This document shows, piece by piece, positions 50,363 to 58,953 of a stretch of 64,000 nt of DNA. Each line of letters starts with the position of its first letter. The first letter of the stretch is position 1. The notes below the pieces were generated by a model. It had not been told where the DNA came from. It did no database searches and saw only the letters and a list, made by a program, of their open reading frames with translations. The stretch is from Ralstonia pickettii (GTDB lineage: Bacteria > Pseudomonadota > Gammaproteobacteria > Burkholderiales > Burkholderiaceae): assembly GCF_001699815.1 (NCBI RefSeq), contig NZ_MCGB01000057.1, positions 248,001-312,000 on the forward strand, in the 5' to 3' direction. The translations under genes and the position numbers were made by a program.

Positions 50363-52118
50363 TAGAGGTCCTCCGCGCCGAGCAGCATTTCAGAAATACC
50401 CTTGCCTGCCTGAACCATCGGCCAGACGTTTTCTGTCGGGTCGGTCTGGAAGTCGAGGAACACGGTGCGATCCTTGAGTCGGAAGGCTTCGCGCAGCGCG
50501 GGCTCGACGTCAGACGTCTTCTCGATGCGCATGCCGACGTGGCCATACGATTCAGCCAACTTCACGAAGTCCGGCAGCGCCTGCATGTAGGAATGCGAGT
50601 AGCGGTTGTCGTATTCGATTTCCTGCCACTGGCGCACCATGCCCAGATAACCGTTGTTGAGCGAGCAGATCTTCACCGGCGTGTCGTACTGCAGGCACGT
50701 CGACAGTTCCTGGATACACATCTGGATCGAGCCTTCACCGGTGATGGTGACGACCTCCTTGTCCGGGAACGCTTTCTTGATGCCCATCGCGTACGGCAGC
50801 CCCACGCCCATCGTGCCCAGGCCGCCAGAGTTGATCCAGCGACGCGGCTCGTTGAACTTGTAGAACTGCGCAGCCCACATCTGATGCTGACCGACGTCGA
50901 GCAGATGAATGCATCGCCATTGGTCAGTTCCCAGATCTTCTCGACCACATACTGCGGCTTGATGATCTCGGAGGTGCGGTCGTATTTCAGGCAATCGACA
51001 CTGCGCCACTGCTCGATCTGCTCCCACCACTTGGCCAGCGCCGTCTTGTTCGGCTTGGCTTCGCCAGACTGGATCTGGGCAATCATCTCCTGCAGCACGT
51101 CCTTGACGTTGCCGACGATGGGGATGTCGACCTTCACCCGCTTCGAAATGGAGGACGGATCGATGTCGATGTGGATGATCTTGCGCGGCTGCGAGGTGAA
51201 GTGCGCCGGGCTGCCGATCACGCGATCATCGAATCGCGCGCCGATGGCAATCAGAACGTCGCAGTTCTGCATCGCCATGTTGGCTTCGTACGTGCCGTGC
51301 ATGCCGAGCATGCCCACGAACTGCTTGCTGGTGCCGGGGAACGCACCCAGGCCCATCAGCGTGTTCGTCACGGGGTAGCCCGTCAGCGCAGCCAGCTGGC
51401 GCAGCTCTTCGCTGGCCTCGGCAAGCACCACGCCGCCACCCGAATAGATGTACGGACGCTCGGCCTGCAGCAGCAGGCTCACTGCCTTCCGAATCTGCCC
51501 CGAATGCCCCTTGTTGACCGGGCTGTACGAGCGCATCTCGATGGTCTTCGGGTACTCGTACTTGCAGAGTTCGCGCGAGACGTCCTTGGGGATATCCACC
51601 ACCACCGGACCCGGACGGCCCGTTGCGGCGATGTAGAACGCCTTCTTGATGGTCGAGGCGAGGTTGCGCACGTCCTTGACCAGGAAGTTGTGCTTGACGA
51701 TCGGGCGGGTAATGCCGACGGTATCGCACTCCTGGAAGGCGTCCTGGCCGATGGCGTGCGTCGGCACGTTGCCGGTGATGATCACCATCGGGATCGAATC
51801 CAGGTAAGCAGTGGCGATGCCTGTCACGGCATTGGTCACGCCCGGGCCGGACGTCACAAGGGCGACACCGACCTTGCCCGTGGCACGCGCATAGCCGTCA
51901 GCCGCATGGACTGCCGCCTGTTCATGGCGCACCAGGATGTGTTCGATCTTGTTTTGCTTGTAGAACGCGTCGTAGATATAGAGCACCGCGCCGCCGGGGT
52001 AACCCCAGACGAACTCGACGCCCTCTGCCGCGAGCGCATTGACGAGGATGTCAGCCCCCATCATGTCGGCAGGTGAACCGCTATTGGCGTGGGAAAATTC
52101 CGCGCTTGGCATATTCAT
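50362..52118 (-). pseudogene. ilvB: acetolactate synthase large subunit, broken by a one-base deletion
   Basis: The gene codes for a ~586-residue ThDP-dependent AHAS if one base is restored. The N-terminal part (from ATG 52118) has GADILVNALAAEGVEFVWGY, catalytic Glu in LVRHEQAAVHAADGYARA and continues to LTNGDAFICS. There the frame is lost at 50895-50900: homologues read CSDVGQHQMWAAQ, but here TC-GAC lacks one base, so DVGQHQMWAAQFYKFN lies in another frame, which runs intact to the stop at 50362 with the ThDP site (GEGSIQM and LNNGYLGM). Nothing else is damaged. Sequencing error or recent mutation. Confidence 0.88.
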
Positions 52119-52477
52119 GTCAGTCCTTTGCAATTTTCGGCAAAAAATTGTTTGGATGCTCTCTACCGGGCTTGTGGCGCGGATTTGAGCGGTGCGCGTC
52201 TGCATGGATGGTCCGCCTGATGGGCGGCCAGATGAGACAAACCACAGATGTTGTGAACCAAGGATGATACTGCAATGCCGCATGACGGTCCAGCGCCGGC
52301 GCGATTCCCCACTCCCGGCGGCCCGCCCCCCAGTCGGACTGTCCGCGGGGCCGCATTTTTGCTAGCATCGCAACATTTTTTACGGCCAAGGCCGTTGACG
52401 CCACGCGGCGTGATCATCACTTCTTGAGAATGTGAATTTTCGCGCGGCTGCCTCACAGGATTCGCACCCGCCGTTGT
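52119..52477. other. divergent intergenic region between ilvB and the sigma-factor gene
   Basis: 359 bases without a convincing gene. It holds the ilvB promoter (52264-52292), a hairpin CCGCC-tgatg-GGCGG (plus strand 52214-52228 region) in the ilvB leader and GC-rich dyads near 52320-52350. I looked for a leader peptide with Ile/Leu/Val codons and terminator before ilvB and found none with the form seen at leuA. Confidence 0.5.
52264..52292 (-). promoter_or_regulatory. probable sigma-70 promoter of ilvB
   Basis: TGGACC (52292-52287), 17-base spacer, TATCAT (52269-52264) on the minus strand. Leader of about 140 bases to the ilvB ATG. Confidence 0.5.
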
Positions 52478-53044
52478 ATGGCCTCTGAACAGGAACTGTC
52501 GGCCTTTCTCCTAAGCGTCGAGAAACGCGCCTTCAAGCAGGCGGTCTTCGCGGTGCGCGACGACGATGCCGCGCTCGATATCGTGCAGGACGCCATGATC
52601 AAGCTGGCCGAGAAATACGGCGACAAGCCCGGGGCTGAACTGCCCCTGCTGTTTCAGCGCATTCTGCAGAACACGATTCACGACTGGTTTCGCCGCACCA
52701 AGGTGCGCAACACGTGGGTCAGCCTGTTCTCCAGCTTCCGCTCGGACGCCGAAGGCGACGACACCGATCCGCTTGAACTGATTGAAAGCGAAGCCGGCAC
52801 CACAGCGGCGGAAAGCAGCGCCGACAAGGTCGAGCGTTCGCAGATGCTCGAGATTCTGGAACGCGAAATCGAGAAACTCCCCACACGTCAACGGGAGGCC
52901 TTCCTGATGCGTTATTGGGAGGACATGGATGTTGCCGAGACAGCCCAGGCGATGGGCTGTTCCGAGGGCAGTGTAAAGACACACTGCTCGCGGGCAACAC
53001 ACGCCCTGGCCCAAGCGCTGCGGGCGCGAGGGATCCGACTATGA
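52478..53044 (+). CDS. ECF-like RNA polymerase sigma factor
   Basis: A 188-residue sigma-70 family protein. Region 2 covers LSAFLLSVEKRAFKQAVFAV through NTIHDWFRRTKVRN. A loosely structured acidic linker (SDAEGDDTDPLELIE) follows, then region 4 with LPTRQREAFLMRYWEDMD and the helix-turn-helix VAETAQAMGCSEGSVKTHCS. Its stop overlaps the next start (ATGA), the layout of sigma/anti-sigma pairs. The signal and regulon are unknown. Confidence 0.85.
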   Translation: MASEQELSAFLLSVEKRAFKQAVFAVRDDDAALDIVQDAMIKLAEKYGDKPGAELPLLFQRILQNTIHDWFRRTKVRNTWVSLFSSFRSDAEGDDTDPLELIESEAGTTAAESSADKVERSQMLEILEREIEKLPTRQREAFLMRYWEDMDVAETAQAMGCSEGSVKTHCSRATHALAQALRARGIRL

Positions 53045-53481
53045 ACAAGGTAGAACTCCGAGAACGCCGTTTTGTGCATGCCGTCCGAACCGCTCTGAAC
53101 GAGTCGGCCGGACAGTTGCCGCCCGACGTGCGCGACCGCCTCGCAGCGGCGCGCCGGATGGCGCTTGCGCAAAAAAAAGCGGAAGCGCCGAGCACGGTGC
53201 ACTCGCCTGCCTTGGCGATGCCGGGAGGCGGCTCGGTGTCCTTCGAGATGGAAGGCGAAGCACCGTCTCCGCTGCAACGTGCCGCTGCAATCCTGCGTCG
53301 CCTTGGCCTGCTGTGGCCGACCATCGCGCTGGTGGCGGGGCTCGCGGGCATCTATCAGTGGCAACAGCAGCAACGCGTGGACGAACTCGCGGAGGTCGAT
53401 GCCGCAATGCTGCTCGACGATCTCCCGCTGGCTGCTTACGCCGATCAAGGCTTTCATCAGTACCTCAAGCACGATCAGTGA
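53041..53481 (+). CDS. DUF3619 protein, candidate anti-sigma factor
   Basis: A 146-residue protein with a charged cytoplasmic N-terminus of about 85 residues, one transmembrane helix (LGLLWPTIALVAGLAGIYQW) and a short periplasmic tail. It belongs to DUF3619 by its N-terminal RERRFVHAVRTALNESAGQL and WQQQQRVDELAEVDAAMLLD after the helix. It overlaps the sigma gene by four bases. The single-pass topology and coupling suggest an anti-sigma role, which is inference. Confidence 0.8.
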   Translation: MNKVELRERRFVHAVRTALNESAGQLPPDVRDRLAAARRMALAQKKAEAPSTVHSPALAMPGGGSVSFEMEGEAPSPLQRAAAILRRLGLLWPTIALVAGLAGIYQWQQQQRVDELAEVDAAMLLDDLPLAAYADQGFHQYLKHDQ

Positions 53482-53492
53482 AAGGCTGATCG

Positions 53493-54347
53493 ATGAGCAA
53501 CTTCCAGCACACCCACGGCCAACCACCGCGAGGCGCAAGGACCGTGCGCCTGCGCGCCGGCATCGTCGCGTTGATCGGCGCTGCCGGCCTGATGGCGGGA
53601 CTTGCGGCGGGGCAGGTTCCGGCCGCTTCGGCATCCGCAGCGGCGCCTGGCGTGACAGTCAATGCGCCGGTGGATCTGCCGACGCCGCCGGCGACCAACC
53701 CGCTGCCCGCCGTCCATCCGAACTGGGCCGAGCTGACCATTGTTCAGCAGCGCATCTTCGCGCCGCTGGCACCAGAGTGGAACGGCATGCCGGAATTGGC
53801 CCGCAAGAAGTGGCTGCAGATCGCCCAGGCGTATCCGAAGTACACGCCGGTTCAGCAGCAGCGCCTGCAAACGCGCATGGCGGATTGGGTCAAGCTCACG
53901 CCGGAGCAACGCCACCGCGCGCGTGAGAATTTCCAGACCACCAAGTCGCTGCCAGTGCAGAAGAAGAGCGAGGCCTGGCAGAGCTACCAGCAACTGACCG
54001 AAGAGCAGAAGAAGGCGCTGGTTGCCGCGGCCAAGGCGCAAAAGCACCCTTCCGCAGTGACGGCACTGCCGGGCGGCGCGGGCCTGGCGAAGGACGCGGC
54101 CAAATCGATTCATCACGGTGCGCGCACCAAGCCTGGTACGACCAAATCCGCGCCGACGTACAAGACGACCGCCACGGCATCCACGCCGGCCGCAACCCCT
54201 GCGCCCGAACCTGCCGCTGCCGCACCTGCCGCTGCCGCACCTGCCCCTGCCAGCGCACCGCTCACGCCGGTGCACCCTGTTGCACCACCCGCGACCACCG
54301 GTGGAGAATCGGGCAACCCGCCGCCCTCGACGGTGCTGGGCGGCTGA
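53493..54347 (+). CDS. DUF3106 exported protein
   Basis: A 284-residue protein with an N-terminal membrane/signal segment (AGIVALIGAAGLMAGLAAG), then a helical DUF3106 domain with repeated Trp-Leu-Pro-Gln units: WAELTIVQQRIFAPLAPEW, RMADWVKLTPEQRHRARENF and SYQQLTEEQKKALV. The C-terminal third is Ala/Pro/Thr low-complexity with an AAAPA-type repeat. It is 11 bases after the DUF3619 gene. Function unknown; could sense envelope state for the sigma system. Confidence 0.8.
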   Translation: MSNFQHTHGQPPRGARTVRLRAGIVALIGAAGLMAGLAAGQVPAASASAAAPGVTVNAPVDLPTPPATNPLPAVHPNWAELTIVQQRIFAPLAPEWNGMPELARKKWLQIAQAYPKYTPVQQQRLQTRMADWVKLTPEQRHRARENFQTTKSLPVQKKSEAWQSYQQLTEEQKKALVAAAKAQKHPSAVTALPGGAGLAKDAAKSIHHGARTKPGTTKSAPTYKTTATASTPAATPAPEPAAAAPAAAAPAPASAPLTPVHPVAPPATTGGESGNPPPSTVLGG

Positions 54348-54443
54348 GGCCGGCAAACCCTTTGGCATAATCCGAACCACGTGCCGCTCGACCTCCGCGC
54401 CGGCACATGATGGATTGCGCTCACGGCGCTCACACTCTGTTCG

Positions 54444-54968
54444 ATGGCCACCTCCGTTTCCACGTCTTCACCCGTTGCGGCGCCTGATCCGCTCGCCGCG
54501 CCCACGCTGCGCCGCCGTCTTGCCGCGATGCTGTACGAAGGCCTGCTGCTGTTTGGTGTGATGTTTGGCGCCACGGCTGTCTTTCTGTTGCTGCGCCTGA
54601 TCGCGCCGCCGCTGGCGCGCACCGGCGATGTAGGGCTGCAGGTGTGGGGCTTTCTGTCGCTCGGTCTGTACTTCGTGTGGTTCTGGCGCAAGCGTGGCCA
54701 GACACTGGCGATGCAGACGTGGCGCATGCGCGTGGTCAACGCCGATGGATCGCGTATTTCGCTCGGCCGCGCCGTTGCGCGCTATCTGCTGGCGTGGGTA
54801 TGGGTGGCTGCGGCAGTCGGCATGATCCACCTGAGTGGAGCGTCCCGCTGGGCCGGCGCCGGTGTCGCTCTGGCGTGCCTGCTGGCCTGGGTTGCGCTGG
54901 CGTGGCTCGATCCGCAGCGCCAGTTCCTGCACGATCGCCTGGCCGGCACGCGGCTGGTGCGCGACTGA
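54444..54968 (+). CDS. RDD family membrane protein
   Basis: A 174-residue membrane protein with four hydrophobic segments. The RDD features are LRRRLAAMLYEGLLLFGVMF, KRGQTLAMQTWRMRVVNADG and WLDPQRQFLHDRLAGTRLV. Family members may transport small ions or stress compounds, but the role is not clear. Likely in the same unit as the sigma, DUF3619 and DUF3106 genes. Confidence 0.85.
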   Translation: MATSVSTSSPVAAPDPLAAPTLRRRLAAMLYEGLLLFGVMFGATAVFLLLRLIAPPLARTGDVGLQVWGFLSLGLYFVWFWRKRGQTLAMQTWRMRVVNADGSRISLGRAVARYLLAWVWVAAAVGMIHLSGASRWAGAGVALACLLAWVALAWLDPQRQFLHDRLAGTRLVRD

Positions 54969-54998
54969 TTGACTTCACGCTCGGCGGCCACCTCCTCC

Positions 54999-56015
54999 AT
55001 GACGCGCGCCGATCTGCCCACCTCCCCTGTTCCCCTCGCCTTCCTGACCGCGGCTACCGCGCGCCGCATTGCCGTGGCGCTGCAATGTGCGGCGACGCTG
55101 GCGGTTGGCTGGGCGGCACATCGCTGGGGCGGATGGAGTTGGCCGGCTGCAAGTTTGCTCGCGGGCGCGGCGCTGGTGCTGGGATATCTCCTTTCGGTCG
55201 GGTGGGCGTTCCTGGTGTCACTGAAGAGCCTGGGCACCGCGATACCGGACGACCCCGTATGGGACCGCATACCCGTGCCGCGCGAACACCGCATCGGCAT
55301 CACCGGCTTCATCGCATGTTGGTTGCGCGAATGTGTATCCGTGGCGTGGATGTTCAACGTGCTGCAACCGTTCCGAGCGCGCGCCGCGTTCGATACACCG
55401 GCGGGTGATGGCAAGCGCGTGCCCGTGCTGATGATCCATGGCTATGGCTGCAATCGCGCGGTATGGTTGCCGATGCAGCAGCATGTAGCGGCAGCCGGAT
55501 ACCCGACCGACGCCATCGATCTCATGCCGCTGCTGGGTGACATCGACGACTACGCCCGGGACATGGCGGCCGCCGTCGCGCGCCTGACGCGCATGCACGG
55601 CCGTGCGCCCGTTCTGCTCTGCCACAGTATGGGCGGGCTTGCCGCACGTGCTCTGCTGCGCCAGTCGCAGCCCTGCCCTGTCGCCCACGTCATCACGCTC
55701 GGCACGCCGCATCGGGGCACGGCAATGGCGCGTACGGGACGCGGCCACAATGTGCGCCAGATGGCTTGGGCGAGCCCTTGGCTGCGCCAGCTTGCGGCAT
55801 CCGAAATGCCGGCCTCCCGAGCACGCATCACGTCGATTTTCTCGTGGCACGACTCCATCGTCGGCCCGGCTGGTGCATCCTGGCTGGAAGGCGCGCGGCA
55901 CATCCCATTCGCGGGCATCGGCCATGTGTCGCTGTTATGCGACGCACGCGTGCGTGATGCCGTGCTGGCAGAACTCGCCCGCGTCGAAGGCGTCTCTGCT
56001 ACCCCTTCTGCTTGA
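54999..56015 (+). CDS. membrane-anchored alpha/beta hydrolase (lipase-like)
   Basis: A 338-residue protein with two N-terminal hydrophobic segments (residues about 25-70), then an alpha/beta hydrolase domain. The oxyanion segment is MIHGYGCNRAVW, the nucleophile elbow LCHSMGGLAARAL, acid Asp in FSWHDSIVGPA and His in GIGHVSLL. It resembles triacylglycerol lipase or PGAP1-like esterases. ATG 54999 is chosen over an in-frame TTG at 54969. Precedes the plcP-like gene. Confidence 0.82.
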   Translation: MTRADLPTSPVPLAFLTAATARRIAVALQCAATLAVGWAAHRWGGWSWPAASLLAGAALVLGYLLSVGWAFLVSLKSLGTAIPDDPVWDRIPVPREHRIGITGFIACWLRECVSVAWMFNVLQPFRARAAFDTPAGDGKRVPVLMIHGYGCNRAVWLPMQQHVAAAGYPTDAIDLMPLLGDIDDYARDMAAAVARLTRMHGRAPVLLCHSMGGLAARALLRQSQPCPVAHVITLGTPHRGTAMARTGRGHNVRQMAWASPWLRQLAASEMPASRARITSIFSWHDSIVGPAGASWLEGARHIPFAGIGHVSLLCDARVRDAVLAELARVEGVSATPSA

Positions 56016-56067
56016 AACGCCCGCCCGGCGCGCTTCTTGGGCGCATCCCCTTCCCTTACCGGCAATC

Positions 56068-56096
56068 ACGTCATGTGACGGTCATGTTTCTGACAC
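56068..56096 (+). promoter_or_regulatory. Pho box (three 11-bp direct repeats) upstream of plcP-like gene
   Basis: ACGTCAT-gtga-CGGTCAT-gttt-CTGACAC (56068-56096). The seven-base units repeat every 11 bases and match the PhoB consensus CTGTCAT/CTGTCAC at five, six and six of seven positions. PhoB binding here would place transcription at or after ~56115. A clear -10 hexamer is not obvious. Confidence 0.72.
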
Positions 56097-56150
56097 GGCT
56101 TTTTCATGCAGCGATGGCGAAATCCGTCCAACGCAGCCTCTGTTGCCGAC

Positions 56151-57209
56151 ATGGTCCTGCCAAATCTGCCATCGCGCCCTGGTTTCCTCCGCCGCCTCGC
56201 GCAACGCTTTCGCGCTGCTCCCCTCACCGGTTCCGACTGGAACGCTCCACCGCCACTGATGCAAATGGCCGCCGGACTCACCGCCGCGGGTGCGCTGGGC
56301 TCCGCTGTACCAGCAGGTCGGGGCGATGTCCGCGAGCATGAAGCACCGGTCGCCACGCCGGCTTCGACCTCGGCGCCCGATCGATCGGCTGACACCGACA
56401 CTGACCCGCCCGCCGAGAAAATCCAGCACTACCGCACGATCTGGCTGTCGGACATCCACCTCGGCACGCCGGGCTGCCAGGCCGACTATCTGCTCGACTT
56501 TCTCAAGCACCACAAATCGGACACGCTGTACCTGGTGGGCGACATCGTCGACGGCTGGCAACTGCGCAAGGGCTGGTACTGGCCGCAGGCACACAACGAT
56601 GTGGTGCAGAAGGTCCTGCGCCGCGCGCGCAAAGGCACACGCGTCGTCTTCATCCCAGGCAACCACGACGAGATGGCGCGCCAGTTCCACGGCCTGAACT
56701 TTGGCGACATCGAAGTCGCTGAAGACGCTGTGCACGTGACCGCCACGGGCAAGCGCCTGTGGGTCGTGCACGGCGACCTGTTCGACGGCGTGATGCAGCA
56801 CGCGCGCTGGCTGGCCTACGTCGGCGACTCGCTCTACACCTTCATCCTCGCGATGAACCGGCACTTCAACCGCATCCGCGTGCGGTTCGGTTTTCCGTAC
56901 TGGTCGCTGTCGCAATATCTCAAGCACCAGGTCAAGAACGCGGTCAACTTCATCAATTCGTTCGAGCGTGTGATGACGGACGAAGCGCGCCGCCGCGGCT
57001 GCGACGGCGTGGTCTGCGGGCATATCCACAAGGCCGAGATCCGCGAGATCGACGGCCAGCTCTACTGCAATGACGGCGACTGGGTGGAGAGCCTCTCTGC
57101 CTTGGTCGAAACCATGGAAGGCGAACTGCAGATCGTCTACTGGACGCATCTGCTCGATGCGCCGCGCACTTCCCGCCGCGCACGCCGTGCCGCTGCGGCC
57201 GCCGCCTGA
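56151..57209 (+). CDS. plcP: PlcP-like metallophosphoesterase (phospholipase C type)
   Basis: A calcineurin-fold phosphoesterase with motifs WLSDIHLGTPGCQADYLLDF, YLVGDIVDGWQLRKGWYWPQ, FIPGNHDE, VVHGDLFD and VCGHIHKAEI in order. This matches PlcP of Sinorhizobium and marine bacteria, which strips phosphate headgroups from phospholipids under phosphate limitation, and is related to LpxH. The first ~90 residues are low complexity and poorly conserved. An upstream ATG at 56106 is only nine bases after the Pho box, so I prefer ATG 56151. Stop overlaps the next gene (TGATG). PlcP over LpxH-like role is inferred from motif, neighbour and Pho box. Confidence 0.8.
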   Translation: MVLPNLPSRPGFLRRLAQRFRAAPLTGSDWNAPPPLMQMAAGLTAAGALGSAVPAGRGDVREHEAPVATPASTSAPDRSADTDTDPPAEKIQHYRTIWLSDIHLGTPGCQADYLLDFLKHHKSDTLYLVGDIVDGWQLRKGWYWPQAHNDVVQKVLRRARKGTRVVFIPGNHDEMARQFHGLNFGDIEVAEDAVHVTATGKRLWVVHGDLFDGVMQHARWLAYVGDSLYTFILAMNRHFNRIRVRFGFPYWSLSQYLKHQVKNAVNFINSFERVMTDEARRRGCDGVVCGHIHKAEIREIDGQLYCNDGDWVESLSALVETMEGELQIVYWTHLLDAPRTSRRARRAAAAAA

Positions 57210-58339
57210 TGGAAGCCCATATGACCCACACCAGCATCGACCTCGTGCAACCCGTCGCCGTCCAACCTACCCCCCAAGGAGAGCCCGTGAAAGTCATGAT
57301 CGTCACCGATGCCTGGGAACCGCAGGTCAACGGCGTCGTCCGCACCCTCACCCAGACGCGCCGCGAGCTGGAGGCCATGGGGCACATCGTCGACATGATC
57401 ACGCCGCTGGAATTCAAGACGGTGCCGTGCCCGACGTATCCGGAAATCCGCCTGTCGATCCTGCCCTCCAAGCGCGTGCGCGAGCGCATCGAAAAGTTCG
57501 CCCCGCAGGCCTTGCACATCGCCACCGAAGGCCCGCTGGGCCTGGCTGCACGCGCCTACGCGCTGCGCCATAAGCTGCCCTACACGACGGCATACCACAC
57601 GCGCTTTCCGGAGTACGTGCAGGCGCGCTTCGGCATTCCGCTGGCGTGGACGTATCGCTTTCTGCGCTGGTTCCACAGCCCCGCGCAGGCCGTGATGGCG
57701 CCGACGCCCGTGGTGCTGAAAGACCTTGCTGACTACGGCATCACCAACGGCGTGCTGTGGACGCGCGGCGTGGATCTGGACATCTTCACCGCCCAGCGCA
57801 GCAACGTGCTCAACACCGCCCATCCGATCTTCCTGTACGTCGGCCGAGTGGCGGTGGAAAAGAACGTCGAAGCCTTCCTGGAACTCGATCTGCCGGGCTC
57901 CAAATGGGTGGTGGGCGAAGGCCCCGCTCTGGCCGGTCTGAAGACGAAGTACCCGAACGTCAGCTACCTCGGCGTGCTCAAGCAACCGGAGCTGGCCAAG
58001 GTGTACGCCTCGGCCGATGTGTTCGTCTTCCCGAGCCGCACCGACACGTTCGGCCTGGTCCTGCTGGAAGCGCTGGCCAGCGGCCTGCCGGTGGCCGCGT
58101 ATCCGGTGACGGGGCCGATCGACGTGCTGGGCGATTCGCCGGCCGGCGCGCTGCGCGAAGACCTGCGCGAAGCCTGCCTGGAAGCGCTGCGCATCGACCG
58201 CGTCACCGCACGTTCTCATGCCGAGAAGTTTTCGTGGCGTGCCGCCTCGGAGCAATTCCTTGCGCACCTGCGGCCAATGCCCGCTGCACCCGCCGGCAAT
58301 ACCAAGGCCGCCGAGCCAACTACCGCCGCGGGTGCCTGA
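57209..58339 (+). CDS. agt: Agt-like glycosyltransferase (GT4), probable glycolipid synthase
   Basis: A 376-residue GT-B glycosyltransferase. The core starts VKVMIVTDAWEPQVNGVVRT at about residue 28, followed by YTTAYHTRFPEYVQARFGIP and the C-terminal sugar-nucleotide motif FVFPSRTDTFGLVLLEALAS with E-x7-E pattern. It resembles the GT4 Agt that glycosylates diacylglycerol in Agrobacterium and marine bacteria and SqdX. Its ATG overlaps the plcP stop. With PlcP supplying diacylglycerol, it would make phosphate-free glycolipids. The sugar is unknown. Confidence 0.8.
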   Translation: MEAHMTHTSIDLVQPVAVQPTPQGEPVKVMIVTDAWEPQVNGVVRTLTQTRRELEAMGHIVDMITPLEFKTVPCPTYPEIRLSILPSKRVRERIEKFAPQALHIATEGPLGLAARAYALRHKLPYTTAYHTRFPEYVQARFGIPLAWTYRFLRWFHSPAQAVMAPTPVVLKDLADYGITNGVLWTRGVDLDIFTAQRSNVLNTAHPIFLYVGRVAVEKNVEAFLELDLPGSKWVVGEGPALAGLKTKYPNVSYLGVLKQPELAKVYASADVFVFPSRTDTFGLVLLEALASGLPVAAYPVTGPIDVLGDSPAGALREDLREACLEALRIDRVTARSHAEKFSWRAASEQFLAHLRPMPAAPAGNTKAAEPTTAAGA

Positions 58340-58351
58340 GCCTTGCATTCC

Positions 58352-58816
58352 ATGAAGCCCACCACCCCGCCGGACAAGCGACTGGAAAATCCGCCCGCAC
58401 CGCCCGCGGCCGGTGCGTACTCGCCGGCCGACAACCCGCATAAGGGCAATCGCGGCATCACGCGGGCGTGGTTTGCGCTCAAGAATTCCATCAGCGGCAT
58501 CCGCTTCGCCATCGACGAGGAAAGCGCGTTCCGCCAGGAGTTGACGCTGTGCGCCATCCTGCTGCCATGCGCGTTCGTGATTCCCGCCACGGTGGTCGAG
58601 CGCATTCTGATGCTCGGCACGCTGGTGCTGGTGCTCATTGTCGAACTGCTCAATTCGAGCGTGGAAGCGGCCGTTGACCGCATCTCGCTGGAGCAGCACG
58701 GGCTGTCCAAGCGCGCCAAGGATTTCGGCAGCGCGGCCGTCATGCTCGCCCTGCTGCTGTGCGTGGGGACTTGGGTGGCGATCGCCTGGCCGTGGGTGGC
58801 GTCGCTGTTGCATTAG
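58352..58816 (+). CDS. dgkA: diacylglycerol kinase (DgkA, prokaryotic)
   Basis: A 154-residue membrane kinase with three helices, phosphorylating diacylglycerol to phosphatidate. NSISGIRFAIDEESAFRQEL and IVELLNSSVEAAVDRISLE with the catalytic Glu and the conserved Asn-Ser-Ser are present. A ~35-residue Pro-rich N-terminus is extra. ATG 58352 is preferred over TTG 58343. It follows agt by 12 bases, so may recycle diacylglycerol made by PlcP. Confidence 0.9.
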   Translation: MKPTTPPDKRLENPPAPPAAGAYSPADNPHKGNRGITRAWFALKNSISGIRFAIDEESAFRQELTLCAILLPCAFVIPATVVERILMLGTLVLVLIVELLNSSVEAAVDRISLEQHGLSKRAKDFGSAAVMLALLLCVGTWVAIAWPWVASLLH

Positions 58817-58858
58817 GAACACCAGCGAAAAGCCGGCGACAACGTTTGGTAATGCCTG

Positions 58859-58875
58859 CCCCACAGCATGTGGGG
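58859..58875. promoter_or_regulatory. candidate operator upstream of the tetR gene
   Basis: CCCCACA-gca-TGTGGGG, a perfect seven-base inverted repeat. It lies 23 bases upstream of the TATAAT at 58899, where a repressor would block the -35. It might instead be a weak terminator of dgkA, but no T run follows. Confidence 0.4.
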
Positions 58876-58898
58876 GTCGTTGCACAAGCACGATCTCT

Positions 58899-58904
58899 TA
58901 TAAT
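58899..58904 (+). promoter_or_regulatory. -10 element of the tetR-LOG transcript
   Basis: A perfect TATAAT, 49 bases before the tetR ATG. No good -35 hexamer at 16-18 bases, so it may need an activator or extended contacts. Confidence 0.5.
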
Positions 58905-58953
58905 CCGGGCACCAATACGCCACGGAGACAGGGCCACCGGCCTTGGCAGTTCA

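Noticed and set aside
52119-52283. In-frame upstream extension of ilvB as a branched-chain leader peptide
   Set aside because: It has no stop before ilvB, few Ile/Leu/Val codons, and no terminator/antiterminator pair follows.
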